DNA of 57,739 nucleotides from JAHEIJ01 sp040235565 (GTDB taxonomy: Bacteria > Pseudomonadota > Gammaproteobacteria > UBA6429 > Thiohalophilaceae), in the NCBI GenBank assembly GCA_040235565.1, contig JBECLA010000116.1:1-57739 (forward strand), in the 5' to 3' direction. Positions within the stretch are counted from its first letter, which is position 1. The number at the start of each line of letters is the position of its first letter. Under the pieces are notes generated by a model, which saw only the letters and a list, made by a program, of their open reading frames with translations, searched no databases and had not been told where the DNA came from. The translations under genes were made by a program, and so were the position numbers. Shown piece after piece: positions 9,857 through 17,919 of the stretch.

Positions 9857-11038
9857 ATGTCCTTCATCAAATTGACTGATCTTGATCTGGCTGGCAAACG
9901 TGTTTTGATTCGTGCTGATCTGAACGTGCCTGTTAAAGATGGCAAGGTCACTTCTGATGCGCGTATCACCGCTTCCATGCCAACCATTGAACATTGCATG
10001 AATGCGGGCGCCTCAGTGATGGTCATGTCTCATCGTGGCCGCCCGGAAGAAGGCAAGGTTGACGAAGAAAACTCGATGCAGCCTATTGCTGATGATATGT
10101 CGGCCAAACTCGGCAAAGAAGTCCGACTGGTGAAGGATTATCTGGCTACCGCGCCGCAGGTTGCTGGCGGCGAAGTGGTATTGCTGGAAAACGTCCGATT
10201 CAATGCCGGTGAAAAGAAAGACAACGAAGAACTGGCGAAGCAATATGCCAGTCTGTGTGATGTATTTGTCATGGATGCATTCGGCACCGCTCACCGGGCC
10301 CAGGCTTCCACCCATGGGGTGGGCAAGTTTGCTCCGGTTGCCTGTGCCGGTCTGTTGCTGGCAGAGGAACTGGATGCGCTGAACAAGGCGCTGGCCGACC
10401 CGGCGCGGCCGATGGTTGCCATTGTGGGCGGGTCCAAGGTCTCAACCAAGCTGACTGTCCTCGAAGCCCTGTCTGAGAAAGTGGATCAGCTGGTTGTCGG
10501 TGGCGGGATTGCCAATACTTTCCTCAAGGCTGCCGGACATCCGGTAGGCAAATCCTTGTGTGAAGACGATCTGGTTGATACCGCGAAAAGCCTGATGGAG
10601 AAAATGACCGCCCGGGGTGCGACCATTCCGATTGCCACCGATGTGGTGGTTGGAAAACAGTTCGACGAGAACGAACCGGCGGTGTTGAAGACGGCGGATG
10701 AAGTTGTCGATGATGACATGATCTTCGACATCGGTCCTGACAGTGCAAAAGAACTGGCGGATATCATCATGCAGGCCGGTACCGTGGTCTGGAACGGACC
10801 GGTTGGTGTATTCGAATTCGATCAATTTGGCGAAGGGACCAAGACGGTCTCCATGGCGATTGCAGATACGAAGGCCTTCACCCTGGCGGGTGGTGGCGAC
10901 ACCATCGCGGCAATCCAGAAATATGATATCTATGACAAGGTATCCTATATCTCCACGGCCGGTGGTGCGTTTCTAGAATTCCTCGAAGGCAAGACCCTGC
11001 CAGCAGTTGCCATGCTGGAAGAACGCGCCAAGAGCTAA
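9857..11038 (+). CDS. pgk: Phosphoglycerate kinase
   Basis: A 393-residue monomeric kinase of standard length that interconverts 3-phosphoglycerate/ATP and 1,3-bisphosphoglycerate/ADP, the step just after RuBisCO in CO2 fixation. Signatures are RADLNVPVKDG (substrate Arg/Asp/Asn near residues 19-24), MSHRGRPEEG, the VGGSKVSTKL hinge and the nucleotide loop GGGDTIAAI near the C-terminus. It starts at ATG 9857, about 175 bp after gap and beyond the heptad-repeat hairpin. pyk follows 65 bp downstream on the same strand. Confidence 0.97.
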   Translation: MSFIKLTDLDLAGKRVLIRADLNVPVKDGKVTSDARITASMPTIEHCMNAGASVMVMSHRGRPEEGKVDEENSMQPIADDMSAKLGKEVRLVKDYLATAPQVAGGEVVLLENVRFNAGEKKDNEELAKQYASLCDVFVMDAFGTAHRAQASTHGVGKFAPVACAGLLLAEELDALNKALADPARPMVAIVGGSKVSTKLTVLEALSEKVDQLVVGGGIANTFLKAAGHPVGKSLCEDDLVDTAKSLMEKMTARGATIPIATDVVVGKQFDENEPAVLKTADEVVDDDMIFDIGPDSAKELADIIMQAGTVVWNGPVGVFEFDQFGEGTKTVSMAIADTKAFTLAGGGDTIAAIQKYDIYDKVSYISTAGGAFLEFLEGKTLPAVAMLEERAKS

Positions 11039-11103
11039 TCATTAGCTTGTCAGGGGATGCCCAATGGGTCGGACCCGCAAGTTACCCAATCTGAACAGGA
11101 TTT

Positions 11104-12564
11104 ATGCGTAGAACTAAAATTATCGCCACATTAGGGCCGGCGACCGATGATCCGAAGATGATGGATCGGATTATTGAAGCCGGGGTTGATGTGGTTCGAA
11201 TCAATTTCTCCCATGGTACCCATGAAGAGCACAAGGACCGGGCAGAAAAGGTTCGCAATCGTGCCCGCGCCCATGGCCGACAGGTCGGGGTATTGTGTGA
11301 TTTGCAGGGTCCCAAGATTCGCATCGAACGTTTCAAGGAGGGCAAGGTCAACCTGACCGAAGGTGACACCTTTATTCTTGATACCGACCTGGATCCCGCT
11401 GCCGGGACCCGGGAACGCGTAGGGATGGCCTACAAGGCTTTGCCGCAGGATGTCACCCGCGGCGATACCCTGTTACTGGATGATGGTCGCATTGTATTGT
11501 GGGTTGATAATGTCGAAGGTGGTCAGGTTCACTGCCGCGTGGTGGTCGGAGGTGATTTGTCAGACCGCAAGGGCCTCAATCGCCAGGGTGGGGGCTTGTC
11601 TGCACCGGCCCTGACCGACAAGGACAAGAAGGATATCAAGGCCGCGGCCGAAATCCAGGCGGATTATCTGGCCGTGTCGTTCCCCCGCAGCGCCGAAGAC
11701 ATCGAAGAAGCCCGCCGTCTGGTCCAGGAAGCCGGGGGCTATGCCGATATTGTCGCCAAGATAGAGCGGGCTGATGCGCTGGACAATATTGAAGAGCTGA
11801 TTGAAGCGTCCGATGCCATCATGATTGCCCGGGGCGATCTGGGGGTGGAAATCGGTGATGCGGCCTTGCCTCCAGTGCAGAAACGGCTCATCACCCAGGC
11901 ACGCTGCATGAACCGGGTGGTGATTACGGCGACCCAGATGATGGAATCCATGATTCACAGCCATATCCCTACCCGCGCTGAGGTTTTTGACGTGGCCAAT
12001 GCGGTGCTCGATGGCACCGATGCCGTGATGCTGTCGGCCGAGACGGCCACGGGTAAATATCCTGACAAGGCGATCGCGGCGATGGACCGGATCTGCCTCG
12101 AGGCGGAAAAACAGCAGGTGGCGATGCGCTCCGATCACCGGATCAACACCGAATTCAAGCGGATCGACGAAGCCATCGCCATGGCAACCATGTATACCGC
12201 GAATCACTTGCACGTAAAGGCCATTGCGGCCCTTACCGAGTCAGGCTCAACCACGCTCTGGATGTCGCGTATCAGCTCCGGGATACCTATCTATGCCTTG
12301 ACGAGCCATGTTGAGACGCGTAGAAAGGTCACTCTGTATCGGGGCGTGTATCCCGTCAGTTTTGAGCAGCTGACCAAGGACCACGCCGAGATTAACAAGG
12401 AAGCCGTTGATGAACTGTTACGCCGCGGCACAGTCCGGGACGGTGACCTGGTGATAATTACCAAGGGCGATCTGATGGGCGTCATGGGCGGTACCAACGC
12501 CATGAAGATTGTCCGTGTCGGCGAGTTGGATCATATTATCCATCAGAGCAAGACGGTGGATTAA
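11104..12564 (+). CDS. pyk: Pyruvate kinase
   Basis: A 486-residue pyruvate kinase that converts phosphoenolpyruvate and ADP to pyruvate and ATP. The N-terminal RRTKIIATLGPATDD, INFSHG, the Mg/PEP region AKIERADALDNIEELIEASDAIMIARGDLGVEIG and the K+/substrate segment MNRVVITATQMMESMI are all intact. The C-terminal regulatory domain is complete, ending GGTNAMKIV. It lies between pgk and fba on the same strand. Its place in a Calvin-type cluster suggests that this organism draws fixed carbon off through lower glycolysis under the same control; that is inferred. Confidence 0.96.
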   Translation: MRRTKIIATLGPATDDPKMMDRIIEAGVDVVRINFSHGTHEEHKDRAEKVRNRARAHGRQVGVLCDLQGPKIRIERFKEGKVNLTEGDTFILDTDLDPAAGTRERVGMAYKALPQDVTRGDTLLLDDGRIVLWVDNVEGGQVHCRVVVGGDLSDRKGLNRQGGGLSAPALTDKDKKDIKAAAEIQADYLAVSFPRSAEDIEEARRLVQEAGGYADIVAKIERADALDNIEELIEASDAIMIARGDLGVEIGDAALPPVQKRLITQARCMNRVVITATQMMESMIHSHIPTRAEVFDVANAVLDGTDAVMLSAETATGKYPDKAIAAMDRICLEAEKQQVAMRSDHRINTEFKRIDEAIAMATMYTANHLHVKAIAALTESGSTTLWMSRISSGIPIYALTSHVETRRKVTLYRGVYPVSFEQLTKDHAEINKEAVDELLRRGTVRDGDLVIITKGDLMGVMGGTNAMKIVRVGELDHIIHQSKTVD

Positions 12565-12639
12565 TTAAACGGCAACATTTTTGTGTAACATTCTGAAAAA
12601 CTGGTAGTTTTTAATATCAACGATTGAAGGAGGTCCATA

Positions 12640-13716
12640 ATGGCCCTGATTTCTCTGCGCCAATTGCTGGATCATGCTGCGGAAAATAGTTATGGCATGC
12701 CGGCATTTAACGTTAACAACATGGAACAGGTGCATGCCATCATGCAGGCTGCGGACGAAACTGACAGCCCGGTCATCATGCAGGGTTCAGCCGGTGCGCG
12801 TTCCTACGCAGGTGAGCCCTTCCTGCGTCACCTGATTACCGCTGCCCTGGAAATGTATCCGCACATTCCAGTGGTGATGCATCAGGACCATGGTTCCGCC
12901 CCGGGTGTCTGCCTGCGTTCCATTCAGTCCGGTTTCAGCTCGGTGATGATGGACGGTTCCCTGATGGAAGACATGAAAACCCCGGCTTCCTATGAATATA
13001 ACGTCGATGTCACCCGTAAGGTGGTCGAAATGGCCCATGCCGGTGGGGTATCGGTGGAAGGTGAACTGGGCTGCCTGGGGTCACTGGAAACCGGGGAAAT
13101 GGGTGAAGAAGACGGCCACGGTGCGGAAGGCAAGCTGGACATGGATCAACTGCTGACCGATCCGGAGCAGGCGGCTGATTTCGTCGCCAAGACAGGTGTC
13201 GATGCCCTGGCGATCGCGATCGGTACCTCACACGGTGCTTACAAGTTCACCAAGGAACCGACCGGTGACATTCTGCGTATTGACCGCATCAAGGAAATCC
13301 ACGAACGGATTCCGAACACTCACCTGGTTATGCATGGCTCTTCCTCCGTCCCGCAGGACTGGCTGGAAATCATCAACAGCTACGGTGGTGACATGGGCCA
13401 GACTTACGGTGTACCGGTGCACGAAATCCAGGAAGGCATCAAGCATGGTGTGCGCAAGGTCAACATCGACACGGACCTGCGTATGGCATCTACCGGTGCC
13501 ATCCGTAAACACCTGGCAGAAAACACCAGTAATTTCGACCCGCGTAAATTCCTCAAAGCCTCAACCCAGGCCATGAAGGAAATCTGTAAGGCGCGTTACG
13601 AAGCGTTTGGTTGTGCCGGCAATGCCAGCAAGATCAAGCCGATCAGCCTGGAAAAGATGGTTGAGCGCTATGCTTCCGGCGAACTGGCTCAGCAGGTCAA
13701 AACCAAGGCAGCCTGA
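12640..13716 (+). CDS. fba: Class II fructose-bisphosphate aldolase, Calvin-cycle type
   Basis: A 358-residue zinc-dependent class II aldolase that joins or splits glyceraldehyde 3-phosphate and dihydroxyacetone phosphate (and may handle sedoheptulose bisphosphate). Family marks are PAFNVNNMEQ near residue 20, zinc-binding VVMHQDHGSAPG near residue 80, VEGELGCLGSLE, and the later zinc His segments IGTSHGAYKF and LVMHGSSSVP. The segment GEMGEEDGHGAEGKLDMDQ is typical of the proteobacterial autotroph form. A strong ribosome site (GAAGGAGG) precedes ATG 12640. A clear terminator follows, marking the end of the tkt-gap-pgk-pyk-fba run. Confidence 0.96.
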   Translation: MALISLRQLLDHAAENSYGMPAFNVNNMEQVHAIMQAADETDSPVIMQGSAGARSYAGEPFLRHLITAALEMYPHIPVVMHQDHGSAPGVCLRSIQSGFSSVMMDGSLMEDMKTPASYEYNVDVTRKVVEMAHAGGVSVEGELGCLGSLETGEMGEEDGHGAEGKLDMDQLLTDPEQAADFVAKTGVDALAIAIGTSHGAYKFTKEPTGDILRIDRIKEIHERIPNTHLVMHGSSSVPQDWLEIINSYGGDMGQTYGVPVHEIQEGIKHGVRKVNIDTDLRMASTGAIRKHLAENTSNFDPRKFLKASTQAMKEICKARYEAFGCAGNASKIKPISLEKMVERYASGELAQQVKTKAA

Positions 13717-13741
13717 TTTTCAGGCGTCAGGGTAATGCTGG

Positions 13742-13771
13742 AAAAGGGCAGGGAAACCTGCCCTTTTTTAT
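13742..13771 (+). terminator. Rho-independent terminator after fba
   Basis: An AAAAGGGCAGG arm, a GAAA tetraloop and a CCTGCCCTTTTTTAT arm form a G/C-rich hairpin followed by a T-run. It lies 25 bp after the fba stop and 14 bp before the next gene. Confidence 0.92.
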
Positions 13772-13784
13772 TTGGAGGAACAGA

Positions 13785-14051
13785 ATGACCGAGGAAGTCC
13801 TGGAGCAGGCAGTCAAGCTCATCGAGGTCTCGCCCCGTTCGGGCCAGGCTTTGCTGTTGTTCGCATTGGCAAAAACGCTTGACGTCCCCAAAACCGGGCA
13901 TATGTATATGCTGAAAAAACTGCAGGAAATGGATGCCGAGACACGCCAACTGGCCTACGGTTTGATGGAATTGATGGCGCACCGGGGCAACCAGGGGGAT
14001 ACCTGGAACCAGGCCATTGCCCGGATGGAAGCGGCGATTCAGACAGGCTGA
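13785..14051 (+). CDS. Small conserved-looking protein of unknown function
   Basis: An 88-residue, mostly helical soluble protein (starts MTEEVLEQAVKLIEVSPRSG) with a good ribosome site (TTGGAGGAAC) before ATG 13785. It has no signal peptide, membrane segment or cysteine. I do not recognise a family. The fba terminator lies just upstream, so expression depends on read-through or on a promoter hidden in the hairpin. The composition (QALLLFALAKTLDV, RQLAYGLMELMAHRG) is that of a real protein. A link to carbon metabolism is only positional. Confidence 0.65.
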   Translation: MTEEVLEQAVKLIEVSPRSGQALLLFALAKTLDVPKTGHMYMLKKLQEMDAETRQLAYGLMELMAHRGNQGDTWNQAIARMEAAIQTG

Positions 14052-14089
14052 AGTCATCGCTGTCTTGATTGATTTAATGAATTGTCCGA

Positions 14090-14914
14090 TCAGTATTGAT
14101 AGGTATATCGCAAGCCAACTCCCCAGTCGGGGCTACTGTCACTAAATCCCAGGCGAAAATAACTGTAAAATCTACGTTTCGGGGCGGGAACGCTGGAGTA
14201 GAAGAAATCCAGTTCGGTAAAGTCCTCCCGATCATCGGCCAGGGCTTCGGAAAGATACAACGATAACCCGACTTCCTGGTTATTCTGTAACGGTACAGCG
14301 TCACCGATACGGGCGTAAAACACATTATTCAAATCGATGTCGGGTGGGTCCCCGGTCAGTTGGTAGCCGAGTGCGCCAAACAGGTAAGTCTTGCCCAGCG
14401 GGGTGGAGAAGCCGGCTTCCACTGCGTAATCGTTTTCACCCGTACCAAGCAATTTGTCCCGATCCGCGGTACCGAGTTTAATCACTCCACTGACACTGTA
14501 CTCGGTGCGACCACGGGCGGGAAGAAAGTATGTAGCAACGAACGTTACATCTCCCAGACCATATTCATCGCTGTCCTCCGTGACCGTGGTGGTGGTTGGC
14601 GGCATGGGTGGACCCCCTCCCATTATGGGGGCGCCAATGATAATGTTTTCAGTGGTGGCGTCGGTGGCGGCAAAAGGTACCCACAATTCCAGCAAGTAAT
14701 TGTTTTTGCGATAGGAAAAATTCAGCGGGATTTGGAAATAGTAATGGCTTTGGTCGGTACCATAGTCACCGCGCTCATACTCAATGCCTATTCCGATGTT
14801 CGTCTCTTCAAGCGTACGTAGATATTCAGTGGCGCGCTCCAGTGCCAAAGCCGGAGCGGGAGGCATAAAAGTGGTGATGAGAAATAACAGCGAGTATGTA
14901 CAAACCTGTTTCAT
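14090..14914 (-). CDS. Predicted outer-membrane beta-barrel protein
   Basis: A 274-residue protein with a clear signal peptide (MKQVCTYSLLFLITTFMPPAPALA). Alternating polar/aromatic strands follow, such as YYFQIPLNFSYRKNNYLLELWVPF, FYSYFRLGFSDSS and the C-terminal VGLRYTYQY, as expected of a small outer-membrane barrel. A Pro/Thr-rich loop (GGPPMPPTTTTVTEDSDEYG) is probably surface or periplasm exposed. I chose ATG 14914 because the signal peptide begins there; an in-frame TTG 24 bp upstream would add eight polar residues. The family and substrate are not recognised. It is probably a single-gene unit, convergent with the gene at 13785. Confidence 0.7.
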   Translation of the reverse strand: MKQVCTYSLLFLITTFMPPAPALALERATEYLRTLEETNIGIGIEYERGDYGTDQSHYYFQIPLNFSYRKNNYLLELWVPFAATDATTENIIIGAPIMGGGPPMPPTTTTVTEDSDEYGLGDVTFVATYFLPARGRTEYSVSGVIKLGTADRDKLLGTGENDYAVEAGFSTPLGKTYLFGALGYQLTGDPPDIDLNNVFYARIGDAVPLQNNQEVGLSLYLSEALADDREDFTELDFFYSSVPAPKRRFYSYFRLGFSDSSPDWGVGLRYTYQY

Positions 14915-15071
14915 TGAGCTGGTTCTGGCTAAGTGCAATGGGTATTTTTACACCGATCATTCTCGTCAATCATTGATCTCGATCATAGTATGAAGGGTTG
15001 AAAAGCGGGACCAAACGAAGTACCACGGAAGGTAACTGAGAAGAAAGGATGAGATTTCGGGAGGAGTCAGT

Positions 15072-15470
15072 TTATTCTTTGGGCAGTTGACTGATACTGC
15101 CATTTCCGTTTTGTTCCAGGTCTGTAAGCTTTTCGCCAAGCAGCAGAGTCATGGCTTCAATGACTCTGGGTTGGATGATGGTGGCATGAGCATGATAGAG
15201 ATTAAGCGTACATTTAAGTGGTTCATGTAAACTACGATCCCTGGTTTCAAAATCAAGCCAGGCCATAACGGGGACGTCATTCAGACTGCGATCGACGATT
15301 ATCCAGGTTTCTTCATCAATTAGAAAGTCAAGGGTACGTAATTTCGGAAGTTCAAGGCGAATCGGACTACCGAGACGTTTGAGGGCAATTCTGACTAAAT
15401 TAAAATGTTCGGCACTGACACTGGTTTCGAGTCGTTCATAAACCGGGATGTCAATCAGGTAACTTTTCAT
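15072..15470 (-). CDS. Hypothetical protein
   Basis: A 132-residue soluble protein (starts MKSYLIDIPVYERLETSVSA). It has no signal peptide, membrane helix or cysteine pair and no motif I recognise. It has well-balanced codon use and a proteinlike distribution (WIIVDRSLNDVPVMAWLDFETRD). It lies 48 bp downstream of the UPF0114 gene on the same strand, so co-transcription is possible. No strong ribosome site is visible before the ATG. Function unknown. Confidence 0.6.
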   Translation of the reverse strand: MKSYLIDIPVYERLETSVSAEHFNLVRIALKRLGSPIRLELPKLRTLDFLIDEETWIIVDRSLNDVPVMAWLDFETRDRSLHEPLKCTLNLYHAHATIIQPRVIEAMTLLLGEKLTDLEQNGNGSISQLPKE

Positions 15471-15518
15471 TTATATTGAATGTGTCAGTGTTACTGGCGA
15501 TATGGTCGATTAGCCTTA

Positions 15519-16085
15519 TCAGTACACATGATCAGATTCCTTACCATGGGCATCGAGGATGGTTTTGGTCATGATGCGGTCAGTCATTGCCATGGCCAGA
15601 GCAGAAAACAGAAATGTAATATGAATCGCGACCTGCCACATGATCGTATCATTTGATACCTGATCAGCGTTGATGAAAGTCTTTAACAGGTGGATCGATG
15701 AAATCCCGATGAGCGCCATGGAAAGTTTAATTTTCATGGTTGCCGCATTGACGTGGGATAACCATTGCGGCTGATCCGGGTGCTCCCGGATATTCAGGCG
15801 TGAAACAAATGTTTCGTAACCACCGATGATTACCATAATCAATAGATTGGCGATCATCACTACATCGATGAGGCCCAGTACAATCAGCATTATTTCAATC
15901 TCACCGATTTTGGTGGCCTCGTGTACCAGGTGCCAGAGTTCCACCATGAAATGGTAGACATATACGCCCTGGGCAACGATCAAGCCAATGTAGAGCGGTG
16001 CCTGTAGCCATCGACTCCAGAAGATAAGCTGTGCCAGTATTCCGAGGGAATAATTACGTTGAGCTGGATTAGTTGTTTCGTTCAC
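15519..16085 (-). CDS. UPF0114 (YqhA-like) inner-membrane protein
   Basis: A 188-residue integral membrane protein of the UPF0114/TIGR00645 family. Family landmarks include FWSRWLQAPLYIGLIVAQGVYVY near the N-terminus, LGLIDVVMIANLLIMVIIGGYETFVS, and IKLSMALIGISSIHLLKTF before the last helix pair. About four membrane helices are visible. The start is GTG 16085. The biochemical function of this family is not established. It follows purK at 85 bp on the same strand. Confidence 0.88.
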   Translation of the reverse strand: MNETTNPAQRNYSLGILAQLIFWSRWLQAPLYIGLIVAQGVYVYHFMVELWHLVHEATKIGEIEIMLIVLGLIDVVMIANLLIMVIIGGYETFVSRLNIREHPDQPQWLSHVNAATMKIKLSMALIGISSIHLLKTFINADQVSNDTIMWQVAIHITFLFSALAMAMTDRIMTKTILDAHGKESDHVY

Positions 16086-16170
16086 TGCTTGTCAACCTGT
16101 TTTACGCAAATGTTTGTTAAATTTAAATAAGATAAATCTTGCTTGGCCAGTTAGTAAAGCGATAAGTGCC

Positions 16171-17316
16171 TTAATCGGGAGTGGTTCGTTTTGCCAGTTG
16201 TTGCTTGATGTCACTGGCAAGCTGCAAAGCATCGTTAAGTTCTGGTGCCAGTACGTTATAGTGACCCATTTTACGCCCAGGTCGGGCTTCACGCTTGCCA
16301 TACAAATGTAGTTTGGCATTGGATTGCGATAACAAGGTATCCCAGGCAGGGGGATTACCTTCACACCAGAGATCACCCAATAAATTCACCATTATCACCG
16401 GTGACATCAGGCGGGTGTCGCCCAACGTCAAGCCACAAACGGCACGGACCTGTTGTTCAAACTGGGAAGTGACGGTCGCATCCAGGGTGTAATGACCACT
16501 GTTGTGTGGCCGAGGGGCTATTTCGTTAACCAGTAATCGTCCCTTGGAAACAAAAAATTCCACCGCCATCACACCAATGTAATCCAGTGCCGCAGCAATT
16601 TTTGTTGCCATCGTGATCACCTGATTCGCAAGGCTTTGATCAATGCGTGCCGGGACCATGCTGATATCGAGAATGCCGTTCTGATGGACATTCTCGGCCA
16701 CTGGATAGGTAACGGTCTGGCCGTCAGTACTGCGGGCCAGAACAACCGAGACTTCCAGATCCAGTGGTACCCGTTGCTCGAGCACACTCTCATTGCCTTT
16801 TAATGCCTGCCAGGCACTTTGTAGATCACTGTCTGAATCGACTGCATACTGGCCTTTGCCGTCATAGCCAAAGCGCGACACTTTGAGAATGGCAGGTGAA
16901 TTGACGCTACGAAATCCAGCTTCCAGTTCGGATTCATTCCGGATAACAGCAAACGGGGCAGTCGGAAAGCCATTGTCACGTAAAAAGGTTTTCTCGTGAA
17001 TGCGATCCTGGGTAATGGTAACGGCATTTGCGCCGGGACGAACCGGACAACTGTTTGCCAGGGCTTCCAGGGTGGATGCCGGAACATTTTCAAATTCAGT
17101 GGTGATCACATCGCAGGTTTTCGCCATGTAATCGAGGGCGGTCTGGTCGCTGTAATCGGCACAGACATGATCGGTGGCAAGCTTGCCGGCCGGACTATCC
17201 GTGTCTGGGTCGAGGACGATAACCTCGTAACCCATGCTGCGAGCAGCTATGGTGAACATGCGACCTAACTGGCCACCACCGAGCATGCCGATTGTGCTGC
17301 CGGGTAAGGTCTTCAT
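16171..17316 (-). CDS. purK: N5-carboxyaminoimidazole ribonucleotide synthase
   Basis: A 381-residue ATP-grasp enzyme that uses ATP and bicarbonate to convert AIR to N5-CAIR in purine synthesis. The N-terminus TIGMLGGGQLGRMFTIAARSMGY is the family fingerprint. The ATP-grasp region contains LKVSRFGYDGKGQY, and the catalytic segment is FFVSKGRLLVNEIAPRPHNSGHYTLDA. The start codon overlaps the purE stop by four bases (ATGA), so the two genes are translationally coupled. Confidence 0.96.
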   Translation of the reverse strand: MKTLPGSTIGMLGGGQLGRMFTIAARSMGYEVIVLDPDTDSPAGKLATDHVCADYSDQTALDYMAKTCDVITTEFENVPASTLEALANSCPVRPGANAVTITQDRIHEKTFLRDNGFPTAPFAVIRNESELEAGFRSVNSPAILKVSRFGYDGKGQYAVDSDSDLQSAWQALKGNESVLEQRVPLDLEVSVVLARSTDGQTVTYPVAENVHQNGILDISMVPARIDQSLANQVITMATKIAAALDYIGVMAVEFFVSKGRLLVNEIAPRPHNSGHYTLDATVTSQFEQQVRAVCGLTLGDTRLMSPVIMVNLLGDLWCEGNPPAWDTLLSQSNAKLHLYGKREARPGRKMGHYNVLAPELNDALQLASDIKQQLAKRTTPD

Positions 17317-17804
17317 ACCTTGGGAAGTTTCATGGCCCGTACTTTGGTACGCAGTTTTTTGCGGAATGTGGTGAGCTTTTTCGCGTATTTCTCATCCTGG
17401 TTGGCCAGCATTGCCACAGCAAACAGGCCGGCATTGGCAGCGCCGGCTTCGCCGATGGCAAAGGTGGCAACCGGAATTCCCTTGGGCATTTGTGCAATGG
17501 ATAACAAAGAGTCCAGGCCCTTGAGGGCGCGGGAGGTAACCGGTACACCAAGCACCGGAACAATCGTTTTGGATGCCAGCATCCCGGGCAAATGGGCGGC
17601 GCCACCGGCACCGGCGATAATAACCTGGATGCCACGCTCGGCGGCGGTTTCCGCGTATTCAAACAGGGCATCCGGGGTACGATGTGCGGATACTACCTTG
17701 GTTTCATGGTTAACGCCGAACTCTTTCAGCACTTCACAGGCCTGGCTCATGACCTTCCAGTCACTATTACTCCCCATGACGACGCCGACGATTGGCTTTT
17801 TCAT
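17313..17804 (-). CDS. purE: N5-carboxyaminoimidazole ribonucleotide mutase
   Basis: A 163-residue class I PurE that converts N5-CAIR to CAIR, the partner of purK. Signatures are VGVVMGSNSDWKVM, the active-site loop VVSAHRTPD, GAGGAAHLPGM and LGVPVTS. I chose ATG 17804, which has AGGAG five bases upstream; a GTG two codons earlier overlaps that site. purE leads the two-gene purEK operon, which lies downstream of cbbO on the same strand, 115 bp away. Confidence 0.96.
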   Translation of the reverse strand: MKKPIVGVVMGSNSDWKVMSQACEVLKEFGVNHETKVVSAHRTPDALFEYAETAAERGIQVIIAGAGGAAHLPGMLASKTIVPVLGVPVTSRALKGLDSLLSIAQMPKGIPVATFAIGEAGAANAGLFAVAMLANQDEKYAKKLTTFRKKLRTKVRAMKLPKV

Positions 17805-17919
17805 TTCCACTCCTGATTATCTTGTGGCGAATGATGTTTCCTATTCGAAACCATCAGCCTGAGAAAACGTGAATTATACACAGAAAGTGCCCGGAAATGC
17901 GGTTAGGCATGTTGAATCG

